This document shows positions 54,901 to 64,000 of a stretch of DNA of 64,000 bases, in pieces; the first letter of the stretch is position 1, and each line of letters starts with the position of its first letter. The stretch is from positions 62,001 through 126,000 of the forward strand of contig JBBHKE010002129.1 in NCBI GenBank assembly GCA_037447655.1, read 5' to 3'. A model generated the notes under the pieces. The model was not told the origin of the DNA. It saw only the letters and a program-made list of their open reading frames with translations, and searched no databases. A program made the translations under genes and the position numbers. The stretch comes from Zygnema cylindricum. Lineage: Eukaryota > Streptophyta > Zygnematophyceae > Zygnematales > Zygnemataceae.

Positions 54901-56581
54901 ATGATCTTGTTGTTATTTTTTTATGTTATTATTATCTTATTATCTTTTGTGTTATTACCATCTTATTATATTTTTATTACCGTAATCTTTTAATCGTATT
55001 ATCTTGTTATTATGAAATGAATTAGTTTACTGCAGATCCACAACGGTTGTCAGCTCGAAAAAAGAAACCGAAAATGGAATGTAAATGATATTTCCTTCAT
55101 TCTGTGATTTGTAAGTATATTATTTTATTAAACGTTGATTGTTTTCAGACACATCAAAATGTACAAATGGACAACTTTTTATTCCCATCATTTCATATTT
55201 CTTTGTTTCCAGAAGTTTCGTGAAGTAAGTGATTTTGGATTAGTACATTTTTCTCTCACAGGAGATTTTTCTTCCACAGGTCTATTAGGTTTGGAAATTG
55301 GTGGATTAAGGGAAGAACAAAGGCAAGAGTATACGGGTGTTAAAAACCTACAGAAACCCAATAAAGTACTGAATAAAGCACACGGACATATTATTTAATG
55401 TCATATCGTTAGAGTTTAGTACAAGAAAAATGGAGACCTTGCCTTTAGCTAAAAGGGAATTATGAGTTTGTGGTCATGGGAGGGCAGTCTATGGGGTTTA
55501 AAAACACCTTGAATTGGTTTTGTCTTTTTGTGGGAATGACTGGCCTTGGTACACCGCGCCCTTTCTTCGACTTATTATAATGTTTCAACCTCCCACAGTA
55601 GAAACACATCTTATATGACACATCTTACACATCTTAAAAAACACATCTTACATCTTAAACACATCTTATATCTTATCTTTCCTTCGTTAGGACCAAGGAC
55701 AATGCTTTTATTAATTACGACATTTTTGTAGAAAAATCCTTAAGCATCTATTCCTGACTGTTTTTTCGGATCTTTACAATTTGTGGTGTATAATCACTTT
55801 CGGTTCTTTTCCTAGAGTTGTAAATATCTGGGTTTTCTCTCGTTTGTGAAAAGGTTAAACTTTTTTCATGGATTTGATGCCACAGTTATTAGTCTGTAAT
55901 AAGTATAATCTTTTATGGTGACTTAAAAAAGGCACTGTGATAGAAATTTGAGGTTCTCATTGTATATTGTCCTGTGACTAAAAATTTGAGCTAGAATCAT
56001 TGTGTAATGGGAAGATTTTTCTTCAATCCATCAACAGAAAAATGGATGGAAACTTAGGCAGAATAAAACTCAGAGAGTGTATGAGGTGAATTAAGTAAGG
56101 TAAAAAAAAGTTTCAAGAATGTGTTGCCTAATTACGTTCCAAAGTATGGCGGTTTAGGTAATGACTGATTATGGAAAAGTTAAATTTAACTCATTATAAT
56201 TGGTTGAGGTCTTCGCATATTGAATGCAATCTAACACTTTAAACTTTATACATACCTTAATAGATGTTGAAACTCAAACATTTGTACACTTGCTTATACA
56301 TTTTACATAAGTTTACCCTCGATTATGTTATTTTTTCTGTATATAGCTGTCAATACGATTTTTGGATACCTTGTTAACGCCTTTTTGTACTCTTTTATAC
56401 AGATATAAAGCTTATGCCCACATTTCTCCTGTTTTGTGTTTTCCAGGTCAAAGATGACATGTGGCAGGTTTTCAGATTTTTAATTGGATTGTTCGCTACT
56501 GCCGGAGTCGCAGGACTCGCGATTATTCGTATGAGACAGGAGCGCTCGACTCGAGTTTACGCACCCTTGAGTTCAGCTTAA
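51996..56581 (+). CDS. SURNod19-family membrane protein, copy E2
   Basis: Exons 51996-52856, 53662-53820, 54486-54782 and 56447-56581, all phase 0, encode 483 residues. Like E1 it has a signal peptide, the SURNod19 region (LHHW, CCYTGVNCR, DCK/IEYDV splice junction, HQH, HTGVMGLFF) and the identical C-terminal tail. Exon 4 lacks about seven residues before the membrane helix, so the helix is only about 17 hydrophobic residues (450-466) between two arginines. This may weaken membrane insertion. Exon 1 has extra residues in the acidic/Ser linker after residue 110. The frame at 51987 that appears to extend the protein lacks an ATG; the start at 51996 matches E1. No disabling mutation is seen. 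Confidence 0.87.
52880..53092 (+). repeat. Pyrimidine tract at the start of E2 intron 1
   Basis: More than 200 nt of CTCCCTCTC-type repeats follow the 5' splice site by about 20 nt, as in E1. Open frames through it on both strands are low-complexity artefacts. Confidence 0.92.
53556..53583 (+). other. Intronic hairpin upstream of E2 exon 2
   Basis: The 12-bp stem atgatgttgata / tgtcaacatcgt (two G-U pairs) with loop atgg ends 78 nt before exon 2, matching the E1 hairpin. Confidence 0.55.
54228..54500 (+). repeat. Triplicated 3' splice-site segment in E2 intron 2
   Basis: Three tandem diverged copies of a segment of roughly 100 bp span the polypyrimidine tract, AG and the first codons of exon 3. 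The copies read aagGATGGAGCACATATT (54296), caagATGGGATGTATATT (54402) and cagGATGGAGAATATATT (54483). Only the third continues into the conserved exon. Confidence 0.75.
54800..54990 (+). repeat. TTATTATC-type microsatellite in E2 intron 3
   Basis: Imperfect ATCTTATT/TTATTATC repeats begin about 20 nt after the exon 3 donor. E1 intron 3 has a shorter version at 46485-46530. Confidence 0.85.
55030..55940. other. Extra segment in E2 intron 3 absent from E1
   Basis: E2 intron 3 is 1664 bp against 574 bp in E1. The additional DNA lies mainly here and includes an ACATCTTA-repeat run near 55605-55680. No terminal repeats were found, and the open frame at 55135-55398 has no recognisable domain. Confidence 0.5.
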
Positions 56582-57330
56582 AGGAGGAGAGGAGAAAAGA
56601 AGGGTGTGAGAAAGAAGTTTGTGGATGAAGGTTGTAGGGAGAAAAGTAAATTGGATGAGTTTTAATGTTTTTAACTAGTTTTAGTGTTTTAATGTTGTAT
56701 ATGGAGGACGAGGTGTATTATGAATAAGGTTTTAGTTGATCGGATGAGATCTTTATTTTATAAAATGGATCAATAGAGAACTGTCTTTTGTTATGGCTTT
56801 TGTTCTACGTTAGCCATTAGAGATGGTAATTTAAGAGCTTTAAACCTTCCTAGTTTCCTTTTTGCCTTCCTTTTTTACCTTGTTTTGTTCTCATGATCGT
56901 GCTTTCTTTAATAAAGTCTGACACTTGTTAACATTTCAATGGAGTTTACTTCTTGAATTCATGGATTGACACGTGGCTCTTATTGGTCACTTTTACTGTT
57001 ACCATTTTGTGATTTTGGATCAAAAAAACACTCGATCAAAATAGAGTGGATTGACTCTTATGTATGTACTAGAATTAGCAAATGTTTCACAGACATTCCT
57101 TTATTGTACACCGTATCGCTACCATAGTTAAAAACTGTTTTGAAGCACTTAAAATCGTTGATCTTTTGCCGCAGTATTCCTATTTTCACTCCAATATTTT
57201 CCACCGAGACACCTCAATTGAAAGGGAAGACCTCTCCCATTCGGTTGATAATCTCAAAACGAATATTTGACTGTGTACTATACCGTACTGACGAGAATAG
57301 AGGTGCAGTGGTAACCCTAATGAACTCTTC
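56582..57330. other. 3' flank of E2 and intergenic DNA
   Basis: 56582-56790 matches the E1 3' flank. The rest has no supported feature. Confidence 0.5.
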
Positions 57331-57333
57331 ATC

Positions 57334-57498
57334 ACCGTCGCTATTAGAGTCAGTGAATTTTAAGAGTTCCCACTAAATTAATCTTGCGATGTGGCTTAAT
57401 TTACGCCACTTATCAGCACTGTTCCTAACATAAATTTCTGATTTCGGATCAAAAAACATGCCTACATCTAGAGTGATGTACTTTATTAGCGACGGGCG
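57334..57498. mobile_element. Small MITE R3 downstream of E2
   Basis: Inverted ends CCGTCGCTATTAGAG and CTTTATTAGCGACGGGCG, the same family as R1 and R2. It is followed at 57514 by a lone left end of a TA-target MITE (CACCGCGGATCG). Confidence 0.65.
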
Positions 57499-57624
57499 AT
57501 GCACTGTACAGTACACCGCGGATCGTAATTAGCGTTATGTACGCTAATTCCGTCGCCCTAAATTTTGACTCTATCACCCTAAATAGAGTACATAATTCTA
57601 AATTATTCTTTACATTATTTAAGG

Positions 57625-57716
57625 CATAGTTCAAAAGTAGGTGAAAGTAGGCCCATACAATATGCCTATTGTATGCAAAACATACAATATGAACTTAAGA
57701 CCCATAATGTATTCGG
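57625..57716 (+). repeat. About 90-bp direct repeat with internal palindrome, copy 1
   Basis: Nearly identical to 58487-58576. It contains nested ATACAATATG/CATATTGTAT palindromic words. Confidence 0.8.
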
Positions 57717-58486
57717 ACCTATTCGGACCCTAGTTGTTCAATACGCGCGTTTTTTTCATTTTTTCCAGTTTCTACGTATTGTACGTGACTTTTCAAAAAT
57801 ACGCAAAAAAACTTCTTCTGTAAACTGAAACTGACATTTTACGAAAACTAATAAACAATATACTGTAACTGTTATATTTTTTACGGAAACTGTACGGTAG
57901 TTTACAAAGAATATTCGATGTATGTATCCGTACTTTCTGTTCAGTAAACGGAACAGAATGTACATGGATTGTACGGGAAAATAATATGACGTCTACAAAT
58001 ATTTCAAAAAAGAGACGTTGCGGCGTCACACTATTTGAGCGCCGTGAGTTCAAATTTTGTACGGGCGTCTTCTTCAAATTTCGAAAAGTAGCCGCCATTA
58101 TTACTTGAACAGCTGAACGCGAAAAATCACAGAAGACGCCATTACCGATGCCACGGCAAGAAGGGAAGAAGATTTAGAGTAAAAATAGTTAAAGGACATA
58201 TATGTATTTTTTTTTTGTTCTAATGTGATTGTTTTTGTTTTTTTTTATCAATGTGTTACGTCGTGCAATGTTGAATGATGAAAAATGGAATCTGCATATG
58301 GCCTGAACTTTGTTTTTTTTAAGTTGCATGCTCTCGGAGAGGTAGAGAGAGAAGGCCATGGCTGCCGGCAATTTTATAATAATAAAAATGCATTTCTCAG
58401 GGCTTGAACCAGCACCTGTATATTATAATTCGCGTAGATAATTTCGTCCTTATCCAGTTGATGTAGATAATTCAATGCATTTATGT

Positions 58487-58576
58487 CATAGTTCAAAACT
58501 AGGTAAAAGTAGGCCCATACAATATGCCTATTGTATGCAAAACATACAATATGCCCTTAAGACCCATACTGTATTG
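58487..58576 (+). repeat. About 90-bp direct repeat with internal palindrome, copy 2
   Basis: Second copy, 770 bp after the first. The DNA between has no recognised gene. Confidence 0.8.
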
Positions 58577-58889
58577 GTCGAAAAATGAAAAAAAAAGGTT
58601 AACAGGGTTGAGTTGCACATCGGTCGATAGAGAATTAAACGGCATGTCTAAATTTTGAAAAACAATCGGACAAAAAATATTTTTTCTGTGAATTTTGAGG
58701 TGTTTTTTATTTAAACCGTCAGATTTGGACGATCGGACGGTCGCTGATCAAAGTAGCGATCTTAAGAAGATCACATGAAAAGCCCATAACACAACTTACG
58801 ATAGGCCACTTCCAGCTCATCTTCACACTTGAAATGGAATCAAATCGCGAGCTGCTTTTAATCAAAATACTACCCTATTGACGAATAGA

Positions 58890-59341
58890 AGGCATGGGTT
58901 GCACGCGTCAAAAGTTTTCATTTGTTTTTTTGCAGTTGGGAGAATTCATGAAAAAAAAATTGTTTGTCCGTTTGCTTATGATGTCCACTTGTGGGCGTCT
59001 ACAAATGTCGTTTTGTAGACGTGGGCGATTGCTTATGTCGTTCACGTGTGGGCGTCAACAAATTACAGTTGGCGTCGACAATTGTCCCAGGATGTCAGAA
59101 GCTCTTTGCGGCGTACAAATGTCCGCAGTTTGTTTCGAGATCGTTGGCGTCTACAAATGTTAGCAGTTTGTTGGCGTCTACTGGTGTCGCAAGTATTGGC
59201 GACGTGTACAACTGCCACATATTCAAAATAATGAACGCGCAAGTAACGATTGACATAGGCACACTTTGAAAAGTGCACCGTAAAATCAGCGTTAAATTCT
59301 AAAATAACGTTTCAAAATATTGGTTACATGCGGACACACCC
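58890..59341. mobile_element. Remnant of a P-type Tourist-like MITE (right end only)
   Basis: It ends ACATGCGGACACACCC followed by TTA, the P-family terminus. Inside are several copies of a GGCGTC(T/A)ACAAATG-like word. No left end was found. Confidence 0.55.
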
Positions 59342-59344
59342 TTA

Positions 59345-60790
59345 GTCAATTACCGATAAGTCCACTCAGCAAGCCGTCATCGCATATGTTCGACCCACTT
59401 GATGATACATCCTCGAAAGTAGTGTGAACTGTAGAAATTAATGGTTTTTAAAGTATTTTTTAGGTCTGAATAGAAATAAGAAAGAAGTCGAGGCAGTCTA
59501 CCTCTAACTTCTCTCTCCAACTCTCAAACTTGTCGCAGTCACTGAGAAATTGGAGAGGAAGCTAGAGCCATGGCTACCTATGGCTGGAAGTTTTGGGGAG
59601 GTGGTGTCCTTAATATTTATTTTGTTACTATTTGTTTTCTCTAAACACCAATCAGTTGATTGGAAATAATCCATGGTCACTTGACAATTTTCACATCTCC
59701 GAAAACATCAAAACTAGATTTTTCAGATTGTTTTTTAAACTCAAAAAAAGTAAAACCTTAGACGCAAAATTCAAAATTTCCACTTTTAGTCGCATTTTTT
59801 TACATTTATACTCCCTTCATTTTCATATTCATTTACTTTTTAAAATCCCTCATTCTCTCCCTATCCCATATAGAATCCATGAACCCAACAAAAACAACTC
59901 CCTAACATACAAATCAGAAAAATATTAAAAGTTAAAGGTATAAAATGTACTTCAATATTATGTCAATTTTGAAGTAGAATATGTTTGTTTGATCACTCCC
60001 CAATTCATTTTAATATATATATACAAAAAACATACATTATGCAGACATTAATATTGAGTCTTAAACTTTATCTCTCACCAGCCCGCTTCTCTTCCTTTAT
60101 AAGGGTTTCTTTTCCATGATAAATGGTTTAAAAAAATAGATAAAACCACTAAAAAATCATTCCCCTCTAAAATTTCGAGGAAGATGAAGCAATTGCAAGC
60201 TCAACGTCTTCACACCATATGAATCTTATTTACGATCCCCTTCCCTTCCAGCACATTCATTTTGCTCCATTACTAGAAAAACAATAGGGGAAAAACAATG
60301 GAATGACAATAGCAAAAATATTTATCAAAATTAATATTTTTCTGCCCTGGTGTTGGCGGGTGGCAGATTTTTACAGCAAAACCAGTTGAGTGGACCATCG
60401 TCCATCGATCGCGCGTTATGGTTAATATATGACACTATGACCATTTTTGGTTTTGAGAATGTATTTTAATATTGAGATATGTTTTATGGTTATATTATGG
60501 TTCAATAATTGACTCTAAAGTTAACATATGACAATATTCTATAACTTTTCAAAGATTTACTTTATCGTTGGCATAAGACATTATGCTTATATTATGTTTC
60601 AATAGTTACGTCATTGTTGTAATATGTCACCATGTTTATCTTTCTTTTTTACAATTTACTTTACATTGATGGTTTATCGAGGAATAGGGGCGTTAGGGTC
60701 ATACGTAAAAGTCAAATTGTGTGAAGTAATCGCCTTTCAGAACTGATTTTTTTTCTCCGCTTAAGCAGTACCTTTTTTAACGGTTTTGTA
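59345..60790. other. AT-rich intergenic DNA, nothing recognised
   Basis: No supported gene. Old degenerate repeats of an ATATGACACTATG-like word recur between about 60417 and 60640. Confidence 0.5.
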
Positions 60791-60794
60791 TAAT

Positions 60795-61063
60795 ATTTTA
60801 CTTTTATTTATTAATTTATTAAGTGTACAAAATGAGAATTCTTATTATTATTTTTATTTAATACTATATTAAGTGTATAAAATGTGATATTTTATTCTTA
60901 TTTTTATTAATCATTTTTTTAAGTGTACAAAATGTGAGTTTTAATTATTAGTTTTATTTATTATTTTTTAAAGTGTATAAAATGTGAACTTTTATTCTTA
61001 TTATTATTAATCATTTTTTTAAAGTGTACAAATTGTACAATCTTATTCTTATTTTTATTAATT
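60795..61063 (+). repeat. AT-rich tandem repeat, unit about 60-65 bp
   Basis: About four copies of a unit built around AAGTGTACAAAATGTGA followed by a T/A-rich half. Confidence 0.8.
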
Positions 61064-61065
61064 GG

Positions 61066-61206
61066 AGTAGCAGTAGCTAGTACTACCTGCTGCAATAGCA
61101 CTGCCAGCAGCTAGTACTTTTGGCAGCAGCAGTAGCTAGTACTAGCATCTGCAGTAGCACTAGTTCTGGCTGAAGCGGCAAGTTGTTATAGCAGCTGCAG
61201 CTAATC
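61066..61206 (+). repeat. CAG/CTG and CTAGTACT-rich repeat patch
   Basis: Interspersed GCAGCAG, CTAGTACT and GTAGCACTAG words form an imperfect repeat. Confidence 0.7.
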
Positions 61207-61354
61207 AATTCTCAATTAATTAGGTTCTCAATTAATCCATTTACAGTTTCCGATTCGCAGTTTCCGTGAAAAAAAAAACATCCTCCACCACTTTGACAGC
61301 TGTCCTTCTCTTCTTCCGAGAATTGACTAGCAAGATTTTTTTTTTTTAAGAAGC

Positions 61355-61497
61355 TTTGATATATTGGCGATACGATATATCGGCGATATATCGCGATGAT
61401 TTAAAATTCGATATATCGAAGCGATATATCGATTATCGGGTACCTGAACATCGATATATATCGAATATCGGCAAATGGTCCTCGATACCCAACACTA
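61355..61497. mobile_element. Truncated relative of the 35464 hAT element
   Basis: Dense CGATATATCG repeats end in GATACCCAACACTA, close to the terminal repeat of the 1159-bp hAT element. No left end is present. Confidence 0.6.
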
Positions 61498-61530
61498 AAA
61501 ATAATTGATTACACAAATTAGAGTTAATTA

Positions 61531-62230
61531 GGGTGAAGTTCCATTAGGACATTCTGTAATTGTACGGCCAACATTACAGGATGCTACAATTTGAACGAAG
61601 TTCCATTGCGCAGAATTTGTAATCCACGTGGTAACAAAATAGTGGTATCACGTAACTATAGATTTGATATTGAAAATCGTGAAGTATCTTTCACACCGAC
61701 CATCTTTAACTTGAAATCTTCATTTGAGTACCATGTACGCACGGACCATGTCATTGTACAACACAATATCTATACTCTTTGCAGACACCCTTTGAAGACG
61801 CCCATACGCCTTGCCAGAGAACAACTCTTTTTTTTAGGGTTTCTGTTTTTTCGCGTGACGAATGAGCGTTGCTAGAAATAGTGTTGCGAATGGGCGTAAA
61901 CAAAAATAGCGTGACGAAAGTGCGTTACAAGATTTCGTTTGAATTTTTTTGTTGGATTTTGTAATGCGTGTATCGTGTAGCGGCTCAAATTTTTGTGTAA
62001 TTGGTGATGTACCTCGCGAGGTACATCATCAATTACAAAAACTTTCGAAGCGAATGCTTCGCGAAAAAATATCCAACGGCCATTGTTAACTCCCTGACCT
62101 TTGGAGAATATTGGCAAGATTATCTGTAATGTTGTTTTTCCGATAAAAACAAAATAAGAGGTATGACGTAGTACGGAAAGGTCTGAATCTCTGTAAACAA
62201 CCTCACTTTTCGTCTAATGGAACTTCACCC
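61531..62230. mobile_element. Tourist-like MITE M2 (700 bp)
   Basis: The ends GGGTGAAGTTCCATTAG and CTAATGGAACTTCACCC are perfect inverted repeats. TTA is on the left and TAA on the right. An internal palindrome with 20-bp arms and one mismatch lies at 61997-62036. Confidence 0.85.
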
Positions 62231-62233
62231 TAA

Positions 62234-63457
62234 GGGTGAAGTTCCATCAGACGTTTCTATAATTGTACGGCCAACTCTACAGACCGGGTCGATTGAGTCG
62301 ATGTTCTATCACGTACAGTCTGTAAGCCACGTGTTTAAAATTGACTGGCGCCATGCAAGCTACGATCCGATATTGAATATCTTTCAATTTTTTAGCACCA
62401 ACAAACTTAACTTCAAATCTTCACTTTCGTACTAAGTACCTCCGTACGAAGTAATCATACGACATAACCTTTATACTTTTTGCATACGCCAGTCTGTACG
62501 CCAACTCATTTTTTAGGGTTTTTGTTTTCGAACAGAACGAAAGTCCTTTGGGAGAAATAGTGTGACGAACAAAAGTTACAGAAAATAGCGTGACGAAGGA
62601 ATGGTACGAAATTTCGTTTTTATTTTCGGTTGTATTTTGGAAAGCGCGTGTCATGTGCAAATATTAAGATTCTTCGTTGGTTTTACATCATGACACGTAG
62701 CTTAATCGTCCAGCGTGTCAAGATTTTTTTTCGTGTATCTGTCAACCCACCTCCTCGAGGTGGGTTGACAATTACAGAGAAAAATGAAGCGAGCGCCTCG
62801 CGGATGAACATCCGACGATTAGTAATACCTCCCAGACCTTTGAAGAGTATCGGCAAGATTCTCTGTAATGTTGTTTTTCGTATAAAAACAAAATAAGCGG
62901 TACGGTTTGGTACGGATAGTCGCTGATTTTTGTAAACTACACCGCGAATCGTAATTATAGTAAATTACTCTAATTCGGTCGCTCGAAATTTTGACTCTAT
63001 CACATGAAATAGAGTAAATGATTCTAATTTTTTCATTATTCTATTTAATGTAAAGATTAATTAGCGTTTTTAATTCTAGTATAGGTTCGTTTTAAATAGT
63101 GTGGAGTACGGACGACCTCTGACCGTGCAAAATTGTACATTATTAAGTAAAAAGTACAAATAATGATTTATCATGTAACTGCGTTTTAACAAACCGCGTA
63201 GTGCAAAATTCATAGTGACGATAAACTGTACGTTTTGCCAAATTCTGTACAAATACCTTATTTACAGTAGAGGATATTAGCGTGCCAAATTAGAGTACTC
63301 AAATAAATTAGAGTAAACTTCATAGATGAAACAGCTCTATCACATAAATTAGCGTTCATTACTCTATTTATTTTTTTAGTTTTCGTACAGTAATTTTTTC
63401 ATTACTCTAGTTACCATTCGCGGTGTACCACACTTTTCGTCTGATGGAACTTCACCC
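62234..63457. mobile_element. Tourist-like MITE M3 (1224 bp) with T10 nested inside
   Basis: The ends GGGTGAAGTTCCATCAGACG and CGTCTGATGGAACTTCACCC are perfect inverted repeats with TAA on both sides (62231-62233, 63458-63460). A perfect 14-bp-arm palindrome lies at 62740-62770. Confidence 0.88.
62940..63425. mobile_element. TA-target MITE T10 (486 bp) nested in M3
   Basis: Inverted ends CACCGCGAATCG and CCATTCGCGGTG bordered by TA. Confidence 0.75.
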
Positions 63458-63497
63458 TAACTCTAATTATTTTTTTTCATTTTTTTACTCTAATTAT

Positions 63498-63523
63498 TTC
63501 TTTACTCTAGTTACGATTCGCGG
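63498..63523. mobile_element. Lone right end of a TA-target MITE (T12)
   Basis: CTAGTTACGATTCGCGGTG followed by TA. No matching left end was located. Confidence 0.45.
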
Positions 63524-63529
63524 TGTAGC

Positions 63530-64000
63530 GTTCGTAATGCTCTTTCCGTATTGCTGATCGGCAATCAGAGCTGCACGTGCAGAGTGCTCTATGATCCACA
63601 CTAGTAGAAGTTCGTGTACCATTCAGTACTAAAATTTCCAGCTACGTTTTCAGCTGACCGGCGTCTTGGCTCTTGTGACGTGGCAGTGCGTCAATGGCAC
63701 CTTCGCGCAGTTTCCCTTGTACTTCCTCCAGCTCAGGATCCACACTAGTAAAAGGTCGGGTACCATTCAGTACTAAAATTTTCAGCTACGTTTTATCCCT
63801 TTTGTACACAGATGGCTTTACCATCGCGATTTCTGCAATAAAAACTTCACCATTTTTGCTACGTTTTCATCAGATCTTTAGAGTTTAGACCGTCCATCGC
63901 TATTAGAGTTATTAATTTTGTAGGCGTTCGCACTAAATTATAATAGCTACGCTAAATTTCATTTTGCAACGTGGATTTTTCAGGGCCACTTAACTGAGTC
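63530..64000 (+). promoter_or_regulatory. Third copy of the SURNod19 upstream region, cut by the window edge
   Basis: It repeats the block found upstream of E1 (about 37660-37830) and E2 (about 51160-51300), including TGTGACGTGGCAG (63676), CACCTTCGCGCA and GTACTTCCTCCAGCT. The R-type MITE left end then begins at 63891, as in E1. By analogy the TATA box and a third SURNod19 gene should follow to the right. Confidence 0.65.

Noticed and set aside
55135-55398. 87-codon open frame in E2 intron 3
   Set aside because: No recognisable domain, lies inside an intron, and is absent from E1.
58383-58460. tRNA-like T-arm (GGTTCAAGCCC on the - strand)
   Set aside because: No matching acceptor stem, anticodon arm or box A was found. 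At most a relic of a tRNA-derived repeat.
60795-61063. Possible CRISPR-like or spacer-repeat array
   Set aside because: The units are AT-rich tandem repeats without unique spacers, and the genome is eukaryotic.

Overview
The window is nuclear DNA from a land plant. Two plant gene families with GT-AG introns are present: a secreted root-cap/LEA-related family (Root_cap domain) and the stress up-regulated Nod19 (SURNod19) family. They are embedded in Ty1/copia retrotransposons, hAT elements, and TWA- and TA-targeting MITEs. The species cannot be named from the sequence. Modest introns and heavy MITE nesting would fit a non-seed plant, but that is only a guess.

Layout. 1-8954: two decayed Copia elements; the + copy (1-4926) is inserted head-on into the RT region of the - copy (4927-8954). 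8955-13760: root-cap gene A (+) with its upstream and downstream flanks; a 465-bp hAT element sits in the upstream region. 13761-20160: a small Copia RT fossil, a 3.4-kb octamer satellite and a 1.6-kb GA-rich minisatellite. 20161-24790: root-cap gene B (-), an inverted copy of the A unit. 24835-27593: MITEs. 27598-32100: root-cap gene C (-), a direct copy of the B unit including its minisatellite. 32128-34686: MITEs and a fourth root-cap copy (D) reduced to its promoter and five codons. 35464-36622: a 1159-bp hAT element with a perfect 8-bp target duplication. 37310-47187: SURNod19 gene E1 (+), with a young Copia element (39923-44755) in intron 1. 47857-50767: MITEs, some nested. 50850-56581: SURNod19 gene E2 (+). 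56582-63523: AT-rich DNA and MITEs. 63530-64000: a third copy of the SURNod19 promoter running off the right edge.

How the parts relate. The host genes are two small tandem/inverted families: three complete secreted root-cap-like proteins plus one remnant, and two single-pass membrane SURNod19 proteins plus one predicted beyond the window. G-box/ABRE-type motifs occur upstream of every copy, which fits stress or ABA-responsive expression. This is inferred from motifs only.

Most notable observation. All three Copia elements carry an in-frame stop at the same point between integrase and reverse transcriptase, and each stop is followed by the CAR-YYA context of TMV-type readthrough (UAG-CAA-UUA in the intact element). 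This suggests RT-RNase H is made by stop-codon readthrough. The second most notable observation is that related MITEs keep a palindrome at the same internal position while its arm sequence differs from copy to copy.
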